Below, one piece after another: positions 33,896 through 42,343 of a stretch of 64,000 bases of DNA. The stretch is from Salipaludibacillus sp047795645 (lineage in GTDB: Bacteria > Bacillota > Bacilli > Bacillales > Salisediminibacteriaceae): positions 1,426,001 through 1,490,000 of the forward strand of contig NZ_CP181045.1 in NCBI RefSeq assembly GCF_047795645.1, read 5' to 3'. Below the pieces are notes generated by a model. That model had not been told where the DNA came from, ran no database searches, and saw only the letters and a program-made list of their open reading frames with translations. Position numbers and translations under genes: made by a program. Within the stretch, counting starts at the first letter, position 1. Each line of letters begins with the position of its first letter.

Positions 33896-33981
33896 TCATC
33901 TCCTTTGATATAGAGGTTCGACAAAAGGCATCTATTTTCATGCAAAAAAACAAAATTTATTAATAATTGTTAGACAGACTG
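32381..33981 (-). mobile_element. IS1182-family insertion sequence
   Basis: The 17-bp terminal inverted repeats CAGTCTGTCTAACAATT are perfect at both ends. They are flanked by ACGT at 32377-32380 and 33982-33985, a 4-bp target duplication inside GTACGTAC. Length 1601 bp. It carries one transposase gene and lies within domain V of the group II intron in the same orientation. Confidence 0.88.
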
Positions 33982-35385
33982 ACGTACGGATCCGTATACG
34001 GCGCTTGAGTGTGTTTTCTCGAAGGTATGGTTTAAGTTCTTTAAACCAATTCCTTCGAGAATTTTGTTTGTAATGGTTCGGTGTAGAATAAAGCTACACG
34101 AGATATTCCAGTAACCCTTTCGTGTGTTTGCCCATTCCCAAGCCTTTTGTTTTGGTACTTTGAGTTTCATAAGACTTTTATATTTCGTCTTCACTTTTTT
34201 CCAGCGTTTCCATATGATTTGTCTAATCCGTCGTCTGATCCATTGATCAATACTCTTGATATAGCCTCTCATATAACTAATCCCGTAGTAATTAATCCAT
34301 CCAGTTGTTACCTCATTAATTTCTTTGATAATCTGGCGTATATTACCTGGGCGCTTTCGTTTGGTGAGCTGCCTAAGCTTTTTCTCAAAGTTTCTTTTAG
34401 ACTTTTGATGAGGGCGAAATCCTACACCTTGTCTTGTAGTGTGTAGACAAAAACCTAGAAACTTTCGTTTCGTGGGGCTTCCTATTTCACTCTTTTCACG
34501 ATTAACGGTGAGTTTTAGTCTATCCTCAAGGAATGTCGTAGCGCTTTTCATGACACGCTCTCCTGCTTTTCTACTTTTTACGTAGATATTACAGTCATCC
34601 GCATACCGAACGAATTTGTGTCCACGTTTCTCTAATTCTTTATCGAATTGATCAAGATAAAGATTGCTCAATATCGGTGAAATGTTTCCACCCTGAGGTA
34701 CACCGATATCAGTAGGGATAATTGTTCCATTAATAGATACACCACTGCTTAGGAATTTTCGTATGAGTGTAAGGATTGTTTTGTCCTTAATGTGCTCTTC
34801 CAAATGAAACATGAGTTTGTCATGATTAACCGTATCAAAATATTGTTTCATATCGATATCTACTACTGTTCGATATCCTTGTTTATAGTATTCTCTCGCG
34901 CAATTCATTGCGTCGTGAGCACTACGGTTAGGTCTAAAACCAAAACTACTATCCGAAAACGTCGGATCTATTTTCTTCTCGATAACTTGAAGAATCGCTT
35001 GTTGAACAAGTCGATCACGTACCGTTGGTACACCAAGCTTTCTTTTTGACCCATCCAGTTTTGGTATTTCCACACGTCTAACGGGTTGTGGTTCATATGA
35101 ACCTGTTTTTATCTGTTCTATAAGTTCTTCTTTGTTTCGAACGATATAAGCAAACAATTCATTCACAGTCATTCCATCAACCCCAGGAGCTCCCTTGTTC
35201 GCCTTCACTTTTTTATAAGCTTGACTCAAGTTAGAGCGACTGGCTACATTATTGATCAGACGACTCACACCATCTCTTCTTTCCGTTTCACCATGAGAAA
35301 TACTACACAATTCTACTGTACCTTCGGATTCCATCCTATTCTCTTGTAGATAGCCATCTTTTGATGTTGTCTGTGGTTTTTGCAT
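33970..35385 (-). CDS. ltrA: Group II intron reverse transcriptase/maturase
   Basis: Intron-encoded protein for splicing and retrotransposition. RT blocks include VRRVEIPKLDGSKRKLGVPT, FGFRPNRSAHDAM, DIDMKQYFDTVNHD, GVPQGGNISPILSNLYL and the catalytic FVRYADDCNIYV. A maturase (X) domain follows (TGWINYYGISYMRGYIKSID). GGAGGTGAGGGAA precedes the Met at 35385. The IS insertion changes only the last few residues: the end is now VRQSV, whereas the rebuilt intron gives VRTVV and stop. The protein may thus still work although domain V is broken. Confidence 0.93.
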   Translation of the reverse strand: MQKPQTTSKDGYLQENRMESEGTVELCSISHGETERRDGVSRLINNVASRSNLSQAYKKVKANKGAPGVDGMTVNELFAYIVRNKEELIEQIKTGSYEPQPVRRVEIPKLDGSKRKLGVPTVRDRLVQQAILQVIEKKIDPTFSDSSFGFRPNRSAHDAMNCAREYYKQGYRTVVDIDMKQYFDTVNHDKLMFHLEEHIKDKTILTLIRKFLSSGVSINGTIIPTDIGVPQGGNISPILSNLYLDQFDKELEKRGHKFVRYADDCNIYVKSRKAGERVMKSATTFLEDRLKLTVNREKSEIGSPTKRKFLGFCLHTTRQGVGFRPHQKSKRNFEKKLRQLTKRKRPGNIRQIIKEINEVTTGWINYYGISYMRGYIKSIDQWIRRRIRQIIWKRWKKVKTKYKSLMKLKVPKQKAWEWANTRKGYWNISCSFILHRTITNKILEGIGLKNLNHTFEKTHSSAVYGSVRQSV

Positions 35386-35818
35386 TTCCCTCACCTCCAC
35401 GGCTTCCAAGATTACTATTGTTCAGCCCTTCATCCTCTTTTCGGACTACTATGGCTTCGGCTGACTCCTTACAATTCATCATACCATCACTGACACAATT
35501 GTTCCTGTGGGAAATTCCTTCCCTCTTGTCGGGAACCCTTGTAAGGCCTCCCCGGGTAAGTCTAACCACTTTCCTCCCATATAGGTGCTGGATTTACTGT
35601 AAGAGATTCGGGTAGTATAGGACTTCATTTTGTTAAGCAAACTTATCCTTCTCTATTCAGCCTTATATCCAATTTCTATTCGTCACCCCTGGATTTTGCT
35701 TCCGGCTTCCTTCAGATTCCACCTCACGATGGACACCCTTGCCTTCCGCTAACAGTTCCTACTACCAAGCCTGTAGTGGACTTTCACCACCAAGTTGTTA
35801 GACATGCCGGGCACACTT

Positions 35819-35853
35819 AAAAAGACCGTCAGTGCTATAAGCACTGACGGTCT
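35819..35853 (-). terminator. Terminator of the lipoprotein gene; intron target
   Basis: A 13-bp perfect stem AGACCGTCAGTGC / GCACTGACGGTCT with a short loop, followed on minus by TTTTTAA. The group II intron begins right after this T run. Confidence 0.9.
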
Positions 35854-35948
35854 ATCTATTTAATTAAAATTAAGGGGGGTCACACAAGATGAAACTTAAA
35901 TAGTTACTGATCTATTTGAAAGCTTAAAAACTTAAGCTGGATAACCGA

Positions 35949-36251
35949 TTACAAGTTGTTGTCACCAGTATCGTTCAAGTCATCATTAAAGTCACCATCT
36001 AGACTCTCATCATTATTTTCGTCCAAATCTTCGAAATCATTGTTCATGTTACCACCATCGTTTTCGTTAAAATCATTGTTCATGCCACCATCATCGTTAA
36101 TATCGAAATTGTTTTCACCATTACTTTCGATGTCATTACCACCATTAAAGTCATTCGTGTCATTGACATTGTTTTCGTCATCTCCACACGCCGCAAGAAT
36201 TCCTAATGATAGAACTGCAGATACTGCTGTTAAGACTGTTTTCTTTTTCAT
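35949..36251 (-). CDS. Asn/Asp-rich lipoprotein
   Basis: A 100-aa protein with a lipoprotein signal peptide and lipobox LAAC (Cys22). The mature part is low complexity, more than half Asn and Asp with Gly and Glu, in short irregular repeats such as NNDFNENDGG and GGNMNNDFEDLD. It contains no recognisable domain. It would be an acidic, disordered, surface-attached tail; calcium or cation binding is only a guess. It has its own terminator, now abutted by the intron. Confidence 0.75.
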   Translation of the reverse strand: MKKKTVLTAVSAVLSLGILAACGDDENNVNDTNDFNGGNDIESNGENNFDINDDGGMNNDFNENDGGNMNNDFEDLDENNDESLDGDFNDDLNDTGDNNL

Positions 36252-36561
36252 GATAAATACCTCCTGAGGTTTTGAAAATGAAGATTCACTACAACTTAAT
36301 ATAGCAATCTTTCTACACCATCTATTTCACTTAAATGCCCCTATCAAACTTATTAAAGATACATTATAGAATTCTCCACACTGTTAAGGTAAACTATGAA
36401 AAAATACTATCTACCCCATAACGATAATTTGAGTGTTTCTTCATAATTAATGATCCCCAGTAGATGAACTACAGAAGAACAGTCTTAACATATTGGTACA
36501 TCTGCTTTTCTAGTGAAAATTAAGAGTTTGATATCACTTTAGCTAAAAAAAGCTAGGGTTA
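36252..36561. other. 310-bp intergenic region
   Basis: AT-rich spacer between two minus-strand genes. It must contain the lipoprotein promoter. I see no repeat, RNA gene or coding frame. Confidence 0.45.
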
Positions 36562-37029
36562 TTAAATATCTTCGTTTAATGCATCCTTTAAATAATTATT
36601 AATGTTTACATCCTGGTCGTTTAATAGAATATGCTCTACCCAAGCATTTCTCTCAAAATTAATGATTCTTAATTCCCAAACGCATGCAGTCAAACCAGTA
36701 GGAGTGAGATAGGATATAGTGGTGCTATTATAATCCTTATAAAAAGCATGGTTGCACAACATGTTTTCTCCTGTCCAATAATCAATTAAGATGAACACAC
36801 CTTCCTGAGTTTCATGAATGATGATGAATCCCAATTGATAAATCTCGGTTTGAATTTCAATGTTGTTTAATTGTTCGACAGCAATTTTTTTACCAAGAAC
36901 GATATTATTTTTGTCAGGGTATTCTTTTTTAGTAGAAATTCCATAAACTTTAATTTTCCAACCTTCAATCTCCCACAACTCTATAAATCTTATTGGTCTT
37001 GGAACATATTTTTCTTTCACTGTAAACAT
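36562..37029 (-). CDS. Uncharacterised protein, 155 aa
   Basis: I do not recognise the family with certainty. The protein is soluble, strand-rich and aromatic-rich, beginning with VPRPIRFIELWEIEGWKIKV and a central EGVFILIDYWTGENMLCNH. GGTGGGGAAG precedes the ATG. It stands alone on the minus strand after the methyltransferase-like gene, with a gap of about 100 bp. Nothing in the context indicates its role. Confidence 0.6.
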   Translation of the reverse strand: MFTVKEKYVPRPIRFIELWEIEGWKIKVYGISTKKEYPDKNNIVLGKKIAVEQLNNIEIQTEIYQLGFIIIHETQEGVFILIDYWTGENMLCNHAFYKDYNSTTISYLTPTGLTACVWELRIINFERNAWVEHILLNDQDVNINNYLKDALNEDI

Positions 37030-37130
37030 TTAACTTCCCCACCTTCTTAATTAGATTGGTATTTGCAATTCGGACTCCAAAATCCATACCCGCTATTACT
37101 CTAACCCCCTATTTTCTCAACACCAGCAAT

Positions 37131-37817
37131 TTAAATAAATCTCCCCAACATCATATGGTCCTGATGCATGTCCCATTGTTCATACTTAGACTTGACCCGC
37201 ATTTCAAAAACATCATCTTTGATTTCTTTAAAATGTTGATGAAAGTGATCATCTGCAGTCAACCCACCCCATCCTTCACCAATATAAACAATCCGTGCAC
37301 TAGGATTAATTTCGGACAATAGCTTAGCTACTTGATACATCGTCTGATCTAACCAAGGCCAAGAACAAATTAATAAATCAATATCTTTCCCATATGTACG
37401 AACTGCATCAACTGCATCCAGGGCTAGAATGTCCGTCAAAGGTACGTTCCATAAATCCGAACCAAACCACGAATAATTATCAGTCCCAACCACATTTACT
37501 CCCTTCTGTTTCAGAGCATAGGTCAACCACCCTCGTCCTGCCATAATTTCAAGACATCGTTTATCATCGATCCAATCAACAAAAGGATTTACCCATTTCC
37601 ATGATACAAACCCAAACATCCCCGCACTTTGATAAGCACTTTTCAGACATGCTTCAAGTCTCCGCACATATTGTTTATCTATTTCTTCAAATATAGGCAA
37701 TTTACCGAAGTCAGGCATCGCTTCAGGAATTTTAGTTTCAATCTGAATATTCAAGCCCGATATATCATCCGTCTTCTTCAATTGATAAAACAACTTATCT
37801 AGTTTTAGTGCATTCAT
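37131..37817 (-). CDS. Class I SAM-dependent methyltransferase-like protein
   Basis: A 228-aa protein with a Rossmann-type core. The SAM-binding loop is CLEIMAGRGWLTYAL, followed by VVGTDN at the end of beta2. A motif IV-like DLLICSWPWLD takes the place of the usual catalytic NPP/DPP region. The Trp-rich N-terminal half is unusual. The substrate is unknown. It could instead be a SAM-binding protein without activity. Confidence 0.7.
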   Translation of the reverse strand: MNALKLDKLFYQLKKTDDISGLNIQIETKIPEAMPDFGKLPIFEEIDKQYVRRLEACLKSAYQSAGMFGFVSWKWVNPFVDWIDDKRCLEIMAGRGWLTYALKQKGVNVVGTDNYSWFGSDLWNVPLTDILALDAVDAVRTYGKDIDLLICSWPWLDQTMYQVAKLLSEINPSARIVYIGEGWGGLTADDHFHQHFKEIKDDVFEMRVKSKYEQWDMHQDHMMLGRFI

Positions 37818-37884
37818 TGAGATCCCCCTACTTCACAATTATAAAAATTAACAATTGAGTTCACTTACTCGAAGTCATTGTATC

Positions 37885-37919
37885 AGAAAAAAATCGTACG
37901 GAACCGTACGATTTTTTCT
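37885..37919 (-). terminator. Terminator of the LLM oxidoreductase gene
   Basis: AAAAAATCGTACGG and CCGTACGATTTTTT form a long perfect stem with a 2-nt centre and T runs in both directions, 26 bp past the gene's stop. Confidence 0.88.
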
Positions 37920-37944
37920 GCTAATTCTTAAATATAATCATTCT

Positions 37945-38946
37945 TTATTTCCCATCAACAACTGCTTTAAGAATTTCATAAGAACGTTTTTGCTTTTCTG
38001 GATCATAGATATAAGATACTGCCATGATTTCGTCGACATGATACTTCTCTTGAAAACTAGTCAATTGTTCTCTTATCGAATCTTTACTACCTAAAATCGT
38101 TCCACTAGTCATAGAAGAGGCCATTTCTTTTTCTTGAGGACTCCAAATGGTATCCATGTTCTTAACTGGAGGACTTAAAGGCGCTCCAGCACCTCTAACA
38201 ACATTCAAGAAAAATTGTTGCATTGTTGTTAATTCAAAGTCAGCTTCTTCATCACTTTCGGCTGCGATCACATTGAGACATACAATCATGTATGGAGAGT
38301 CCAAGTATTCGGATGGCTTAAATTGTTGCCGATAAATCGACATCGCTTCTTCCATATACCTAGGTGCAAAATGTGAAGCGAACACATACGGCAAGCCTAG
38401 TTTTGCAGCTAATACCGCTGAATCTGTCGATGACCCGAGAATATAAATCGGAATATTCGTATCGACACCTGGATACGCTTTTGTTTGACCTTGAATCTTT
38501 TCAGGCCCAAAATACGTCAGTAAATCATTCACATCAGTTGGGAAGGTATGCACTCCATCATGCTGAGATCGTCTTAAAGCACTTGCCGTTCCCATGTCTG
38601 TCCCAGGTGCACGACCTAAACCTAAGTCTAATCTATCAGGATAAATGGTTGCCATCGTTCCAAATTGTTCTGCTACAACTAAAGGCGCATGATTAGGTAG
38701 CATAATGCCACCAGAACCAACGCGGATCTGTTCTGTATGTTCTAACGTATGTTTAATTAACATGGCCGTAGCTGAACTTACAAGCGTTGGTGTATTATGA
38801 TGCTCAGCAATCCAATATCGCGTATAGCCCATTTTTTCCGTTGCTTGTGCTAAATCAACCATTTCCTCAATCGCTTCTTTTCCTTGGCGACCTTTGCGAA
38901 TCGGTACGAGATTTAAAACTGAAACAGGTATATTTATCGTTGTCAT
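37945..38946 (-). CDS. LLM-class (luciferase-like) flavin oxidoreductase
   Basis: Flavin-dependent monooxygenase-type TIM barrel. It begins with SVLNLVPIRKGRQG and has the family blocks YTRYWIAEHHNTP, RVGSGGIMLPNHAPL and RLDLGLGRAPGTD, with IYILGSSTDSA later. This is the YceB/YvbT-like group with unknown substrate. Length 333 aa is standard. Single gene. Confidence 0.9.
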   Translation of the reverse strand: MTTINIPVSVLNLVPIRKGRQGKEAIEEMVDLAQATEKMGYTRYWIAEHHNTPTLVSSATAMLIKHTLEHTEQIRVGSGGIMLPNHAPLVVAEQFGTMATIYPDRLDLGLGRAPGTDMGTASALRRSQHDGVHTFPTDVNDLLTYFGPEKIQGQTKAYPGVDTNIPIYILGSSTDSAVLAAKLGLPYVFASHFAPRYMEEAMSIYRQQFKPSEYLDSPYMIVCLNVIAAESDEEADFELTTMQQFFLNVVRGAGAPLSPPVKNMDTIWSPQEKEMASSMTSGTILGSKDSIREQLTSFQEKYHVDEIMAVSYIYDPEKQKRSYEILKAVVDGK

Positions 38947-39224
38947 TTAAATTTGTCCTTTCTTGATTAAGTTTCCACCTAATAGTATCAATTAAAACAG
39001 TGGAAACAAACTTAAATGCTTGGCCGAGGATCATATGAGGAAAGTTAATATTAAGTCAAAAGGATAATATGACGAGTAAAATCTAGAGAAATAAAGCCCC
39101 ACAATAGTTTTGAACGGGCATCTTCTAATTATTTTCAAATCCCCCTAGAATAAATCTTAATGAAAAAAAATCACCTTCCTACATAGAATGAATTATACGG
39201 CTAACATCCAGAAAGGAGATTTCT

Positions 39225-39719
39225 ATGATTCATACAATTCAACCTGGCGAAACACTGACTCAAATCTCTATCGACTATCGCACCCCACTAGGAGAGATCA
39301 TCCAGGCAAATCCAAGTATTGATCCGAATCTGATTTATCCTGGTCAATTGATTGTTATACCTGGTTTTCCATCAACTGATACTATCCCTTATCAGATTGA
39401 TGTTTCCATCAACCAGCGTCAGCTAACATTATACTTAAATGGCATCATGCAAAAACAATATCCGATTGCAGTAGGAAGAATCCTACACCAAACACCTGTA
39501 GGAAATTTTATTATCATCAATAAAGCGCCTAATCCAGGAGGACCTTTCGGCACAATGTGGATGAGTTTATCGAAACAACACTACGGTATCCATGGAACAA
39601 ATGACCCCGCCTCCATTGGCCAAGCTGTTTCAAGAGGTTGCATTCGCATGTACAACAGAGACGTAGAAGAATTAGCTATGATTGTTCCTATCGGTACACC
39701 TGTCACGATACGTCCATAA
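39225..39719 (+). CDS. L,D-transpeptidase with N-terminal LysM (YkuD type)
   Basis: Cross-links peptidoglycan (3-3 bonds), probably in the spore or stationary-phase wall. A LysM module covers residues 1-47 (HTIQPGETLTQIS...IYPGQLIVIP). The catalytic YkuD domain follows, with His123 (GIHGTN) and Cys139 (SRGCIRM). There is no signal peptide, as in B. subtilis YkuD. Ribosome site AAGGAG. Confidence 0.92.
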   Translation: MIHTIQPGETLTQISIDYRTPLGEIIQANPSIDPNLIYPGQLIVIPGFPSTDTIPYQIDVSINQRQLTLYLNGIMQKQYPIAVGRILHQTPVGNFIIINKAPNPGGPFGTMWMSLSKQHYGIHGTNDPASIGQAVSRGCIRMYNRDVEELAMIVPIGTPVTIRP

Positions 39720-39766
39720 AACCAAGATACTTTTCTTGAGTACGCCAATAAGATAGCTTTTGACGA

Positions 39767-40792
39767 TTAAGATTTAAGCGATTTATATATTTCTCCGATA
39801 ATCCCATCCATTTGATGAACGCCCAATTCTGCATTTGTCATGATCACAGCACCCGTTTCTAAAAAAGGTGAAGCCACCATCATACATTGAAAACCGACAC
39901 CCCAACCCAATGAAGAAATTTCCAATTCATGTTCTGACCCATCAAGAAAAACGCCCAATCCAGTCCATGCTTTACCACCTTGTGAAGTCATCATGTCTTT
40001 TGCCTGACTTGTTGAAAGACCCAATATACTATCGTCTTTTAAAGAGTTGATTAATTCCATTACTAAAATAGCCAAGTCCGAAGGCGTTGTCCATAATCCG
40101 CAAGCTGCTGGATAGGGATATATCGGATATTTCCCTTTCACAATATGACCGTTTTTATTATGCCCACATGAAAAATTGTCGCTTATGGTTATCGTTTGCT
40201 CTACTGTACTGTTTTTCATATTTAACGGTTCAAATATCTGTTCTTTTATAACCAATTCAAAAGGCTTCGCAAAAATATCTTCGATTAGTTGCTGTATGAC
40301 ACAAAATCCGGCATCAGAATATTGAAAGTCACTCTCAGGCTCGTACGTAACTTTAATACTTTCTTTACAATACAAGCTTCTTCCTGCTAGTATCTCAACC
40401 ATTTCCGGCAAGGTTTTGCTGACATCTAATTCACAGAAACTCGCTTTTGGATCAATAATACCTGATTGGTGACTTAGTAGATTACGCAATGTTACTTTTT
40501 TACGTTTAGTACATTCATTATTAGCAACTTTCCAAGTAGTGAGACGGTTATTCACATCTTCATCTAAATCAAGGATGCTTTGTTCTACTAATTTCATAAT
40601 TAACATCGATGTTACAAATTTACTAACTGAACAAGCCGAAAAAATCGAATCGCAATCTACCTTTCTATCTGTACCAGCTTCAAGAACTCCAAAGCATTTT
40701 GTTTCACTAATTTGACCGCGATTAATCAAGGCAGTACTTAACCCCAATACATGATAATTTTTCATTCGCTCATTAATATTTTTCAACTCCAT
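39767..40792 (-). CDS. Serine hydrolase of the beta-lactamase/penicillin-binding family
   Basis: A 341-aa class C beta-lactamase-like enzyme. The SxxK motif is SVSK (Ser55, Lys58). The YxN-like motif is YSDAGF, with Asp replacing Asn. There is no signal peptide or anchor, so it is cytosolic or released. Members include esterases, D-aminopeptidases and peptide hydrolases, so lactamase activity should not be assumed. Single gene. Confidence 0.82.
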   Translation of the reverse strand: MELKNINERMKNYHVLGLSTALINRGQISETKCFGVLEAGTDRKVDCDSIFSACSVSKFVTSMLIMKLVEQSILDLDEDVNNRLTTWKVANNECTKRKKVTLRNLLSHQSGIIDPKASFCELDVSKTLPEMVEILAGRSLYCKESIKVTYEPESDFQYSDAGFCVIQQLIEDIFAKPFELVIKEQIFEPLNMKNSTVEQTITISDNFSCGHNKNGHIVKGKYPIYPYPAACGLWTTPSDLAILVMELINSLKDDSILGLSTSQAKDMMTSQGGKAWTGLGVFLDGSEHELEISSLGWGVGFQCMMVASPFLETGAVIMTNAELGVHQMDGIIGEIYKSLKS

Positions 40793-40951
40793 ATGAATCC
40801 TCCCTCTTTTAAACCTAAATATAACTATAACACGAATGTATGTTCTTATGTATAATTTTGGGAAAATATATAAATTGAGTGAGGTATAAACGTTGCATAA
40901 AAATAAAAATTATTTTTATAGACTAAAAAAGATAGATAAAGCAATATTGCT

Positions 40952-41473
40952 TTATCTATCTTCCAATTTGACCACTTGCGTCTTAGCAATTAGATCATAA
41001 ATAGATTGTTTCTTTTTTGTGAAAATAGCGAATAAAATATATGCAAATATGAGCGAATAAATAAGACCACCGATAATGTAGTATAGGATTGGTACTTCTC
41101 CATCTGCAATATATACGAGTCGATAAACAAGAAAGTGCGACAACTCCCATGGGGCAAATTTAATAACCGTTCGCAAAGTTATTCGTTTCATTGAAAGAGG
41201 CGCTCCGGCATTGTCGACAACTTGGATACCGGTTTTCTTTTTCCCATAAGACTGTCTACCAATCTTCGAATCACTGACAATAAAATAAAGTGATATTGGT
41301 AATGTAACCATCAAAAAACCAGTAAGTTGAGCTACAATTAACGATCCAGTGAAAAAATCTTGCAACGAAGGAAACAAGAATATGTTCCCGACAAAAATCA
41401 CAAATAAGTATACCAGAATAAGGAGATAATCGATCAAAAAAGCTTTTAAGCGTAGTAGAAATGAAGCGTTCAT
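40952..41473 (-). CDS. RDD-family membrane protein
   Basis: A protein of about 173 residues with three hydrophobic segments. The defining Arg-Asp region is degenerate here (LLRLKAFLIDYLLIL at the N-terminus), but the conserved GRQSYGKKKTGIQVVD after span 2 is clear. Related proteins have been linked to ion exchange, although most are uncharacterised. AGAGG suits the third codon (ATG at 41473) better than the first. Confidence 0.8.
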   Translation of the reverse strand: MNASFLLRLKAFLIDYLLILVYLFVIFVGNIFLFPSLQDFFTGSLIVAQLTGFLMVTLPISLYFIVSDSKIGRQSYGKKKTGIQVVDNAGAPLSMKRITLRTVIKFAPWELSHFLVYRLVYIADGEVPILYYIIGGLIYSLIFAYILFAIFTKKKQSIYDLIAKTQVVKLEDR

Positions 41474-41479
41474 AAACAT

Positions 41480-41778
41480 AACCTCTTTTAGATCATTTTT
41501 GCGATGATTAATATAGAAACTATGTAGATAACGACGTGCATCTCCTTATATAATAACAGACTAACAATCGCGCATATCACTTTTTTTGATTCCTACAGAT
41601 AAACGTTACATTGCTACATATAGGCAGCAAATTCCGACATATAAATCAATCCTTCCAACACAAAACAAAATTCAATAAAATTCGCAACGCAACGTGTCCA
41701 CTCCCTCCCTTTATGATATATGATACTCAATACTTATCCACAACTAATAAATCTATTTTTTCCTGATTCCTCTTCAAA
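41480..41778. other. ~300-bp intergenic region
   Basis: AT-rich spacer between the RDD gene and the terminator of the Gln-rich gene. No convincing coding frame, repeat or RNA gene is seen. Confidence 0.45.
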
Positions 41779-41822
41779 TCAAAAAGGGCGAACATTTAAC
41801 AATTTAAATGTTCGCCCTTTTT
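41779..41822 (-). terminator. Terminator of the Gln-rich protein gene
   Basis: AAAAAGGGCGAACATTTAA pairs with TTAAATGTTCGCCCTTTTT across a tiny loop, one of the strongest hairpins in the window. Confidence 0.92.
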
Positions 41823-41841
41823 CTCGGAAAAATGTTTTTTA

Positions 41842-42246
41842 TTATGGTCTGTTTTTTAGCTCCATCGCCTTTGCTTTTGCCTGTTGCGCTTTAAGCTGCG
41901 CTTGTTGAACATCCTGTTGTTCTTGTTTTACTTGCTGTTGCGCTTGGTGTAACTGCTGGGTTTCCGTTTCTACCTGTTGCTGAGCTTGCAACAATTGTTG
42001 ATTTTCTAGTTGTAGTTGTTCAGCAGCCTGAAGAACATCTTGTTGTGCTTGTGCCAACTGTTGTTGTTCCTGAAGATCCGTAGTTTCAATACTTTGTAAA
42101 TGTTGATTTGCTTGTTCTATTGTTTGTTGTGCTTGTTGGATATCCTCTTGAGTTAAGCTAGTTTGTACTTGTTCAACAGCTTGTTGAGCTTGTTCAACCG
42201 ACTGAGCAACTTCTGGTAGTTGAAATTGGATATTTTGATCTGTCAT
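41842..42246 (-). CDS. Glutamine-rich coiled-coil protein
   Basis: A protein of about 134 residues with no recognised domain. About 35% of residues are Gln (47 of 134), mixed with Ala, Leu, Val and Glu in heptad-like spacing (QAQQAVEQVQTSL, LQEQQQLAQAQQDVLQAAEQ). It should form one long alpha-helical coiled coil. Start at 42246 because GGAGG lies upstream of this ATG. It could be a spore or cytoplasmic structural protein; this is a guess. The next gene upstream on the same strand is the BCCT transporter, about 100 bp away. Confidence 0.78.
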   Translation of the reverse strand: MTDQNIQFQLPEVAQSVEQAQQAVEQVQTSLTQEDIQQAQQTIEQANQHLQSIETTDLQEQQQLAQAQQDVLQAAEQLQLENQQLLQAQQQVETETQQLHQAQQQVKQEQQDVQQAQLKAQQAKAKAMELKNRP

Positions 42247-42343
42247 GAAATAAAGACCTCCACTCATTTTTTCTGAAATCCTTTATATTTATCATGCTCA
42301 TTACAATTATTTCTATGCGAAAGGAATAGTTGTGAAGTAAGGA

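Larger units (their letters stand above)
32332..35816 (-). mobile_element. Group II (IIC-type) intron, interrupted by an IS
   Basis: The 5' end reads GTGTGCCCGGCATG at 35816, directly after the hairpin and T run of a terminator, the usual target of class C introns. The body holds the reverse-transcriptase gene. Domain V is split by the IS1182-type element, and domain VI ends ...CCTCCTACTCGAT near 32332. Removing the IS and one ACGT copy rebuilds an intact domain V: CCGTA stem, TACG-GATC-CGTA cap and CG bulge. Intron length without the IS is about 1.88 kb. The exact 3' end is approximate. Confidence 0.85.

Noticed and set aside
33970..35385. Reverse transcriptase as a defence (DRT/retron) system
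   Set aside because: Intron 5' end, domain V/VI and a maturase domain place it firmly as a group II intron protein.
39767..40792. Beta-lactamase resistance gene
   Set aside because: The fold has many non-lactamase members, there is no signal peptide, and the second motif is altered.
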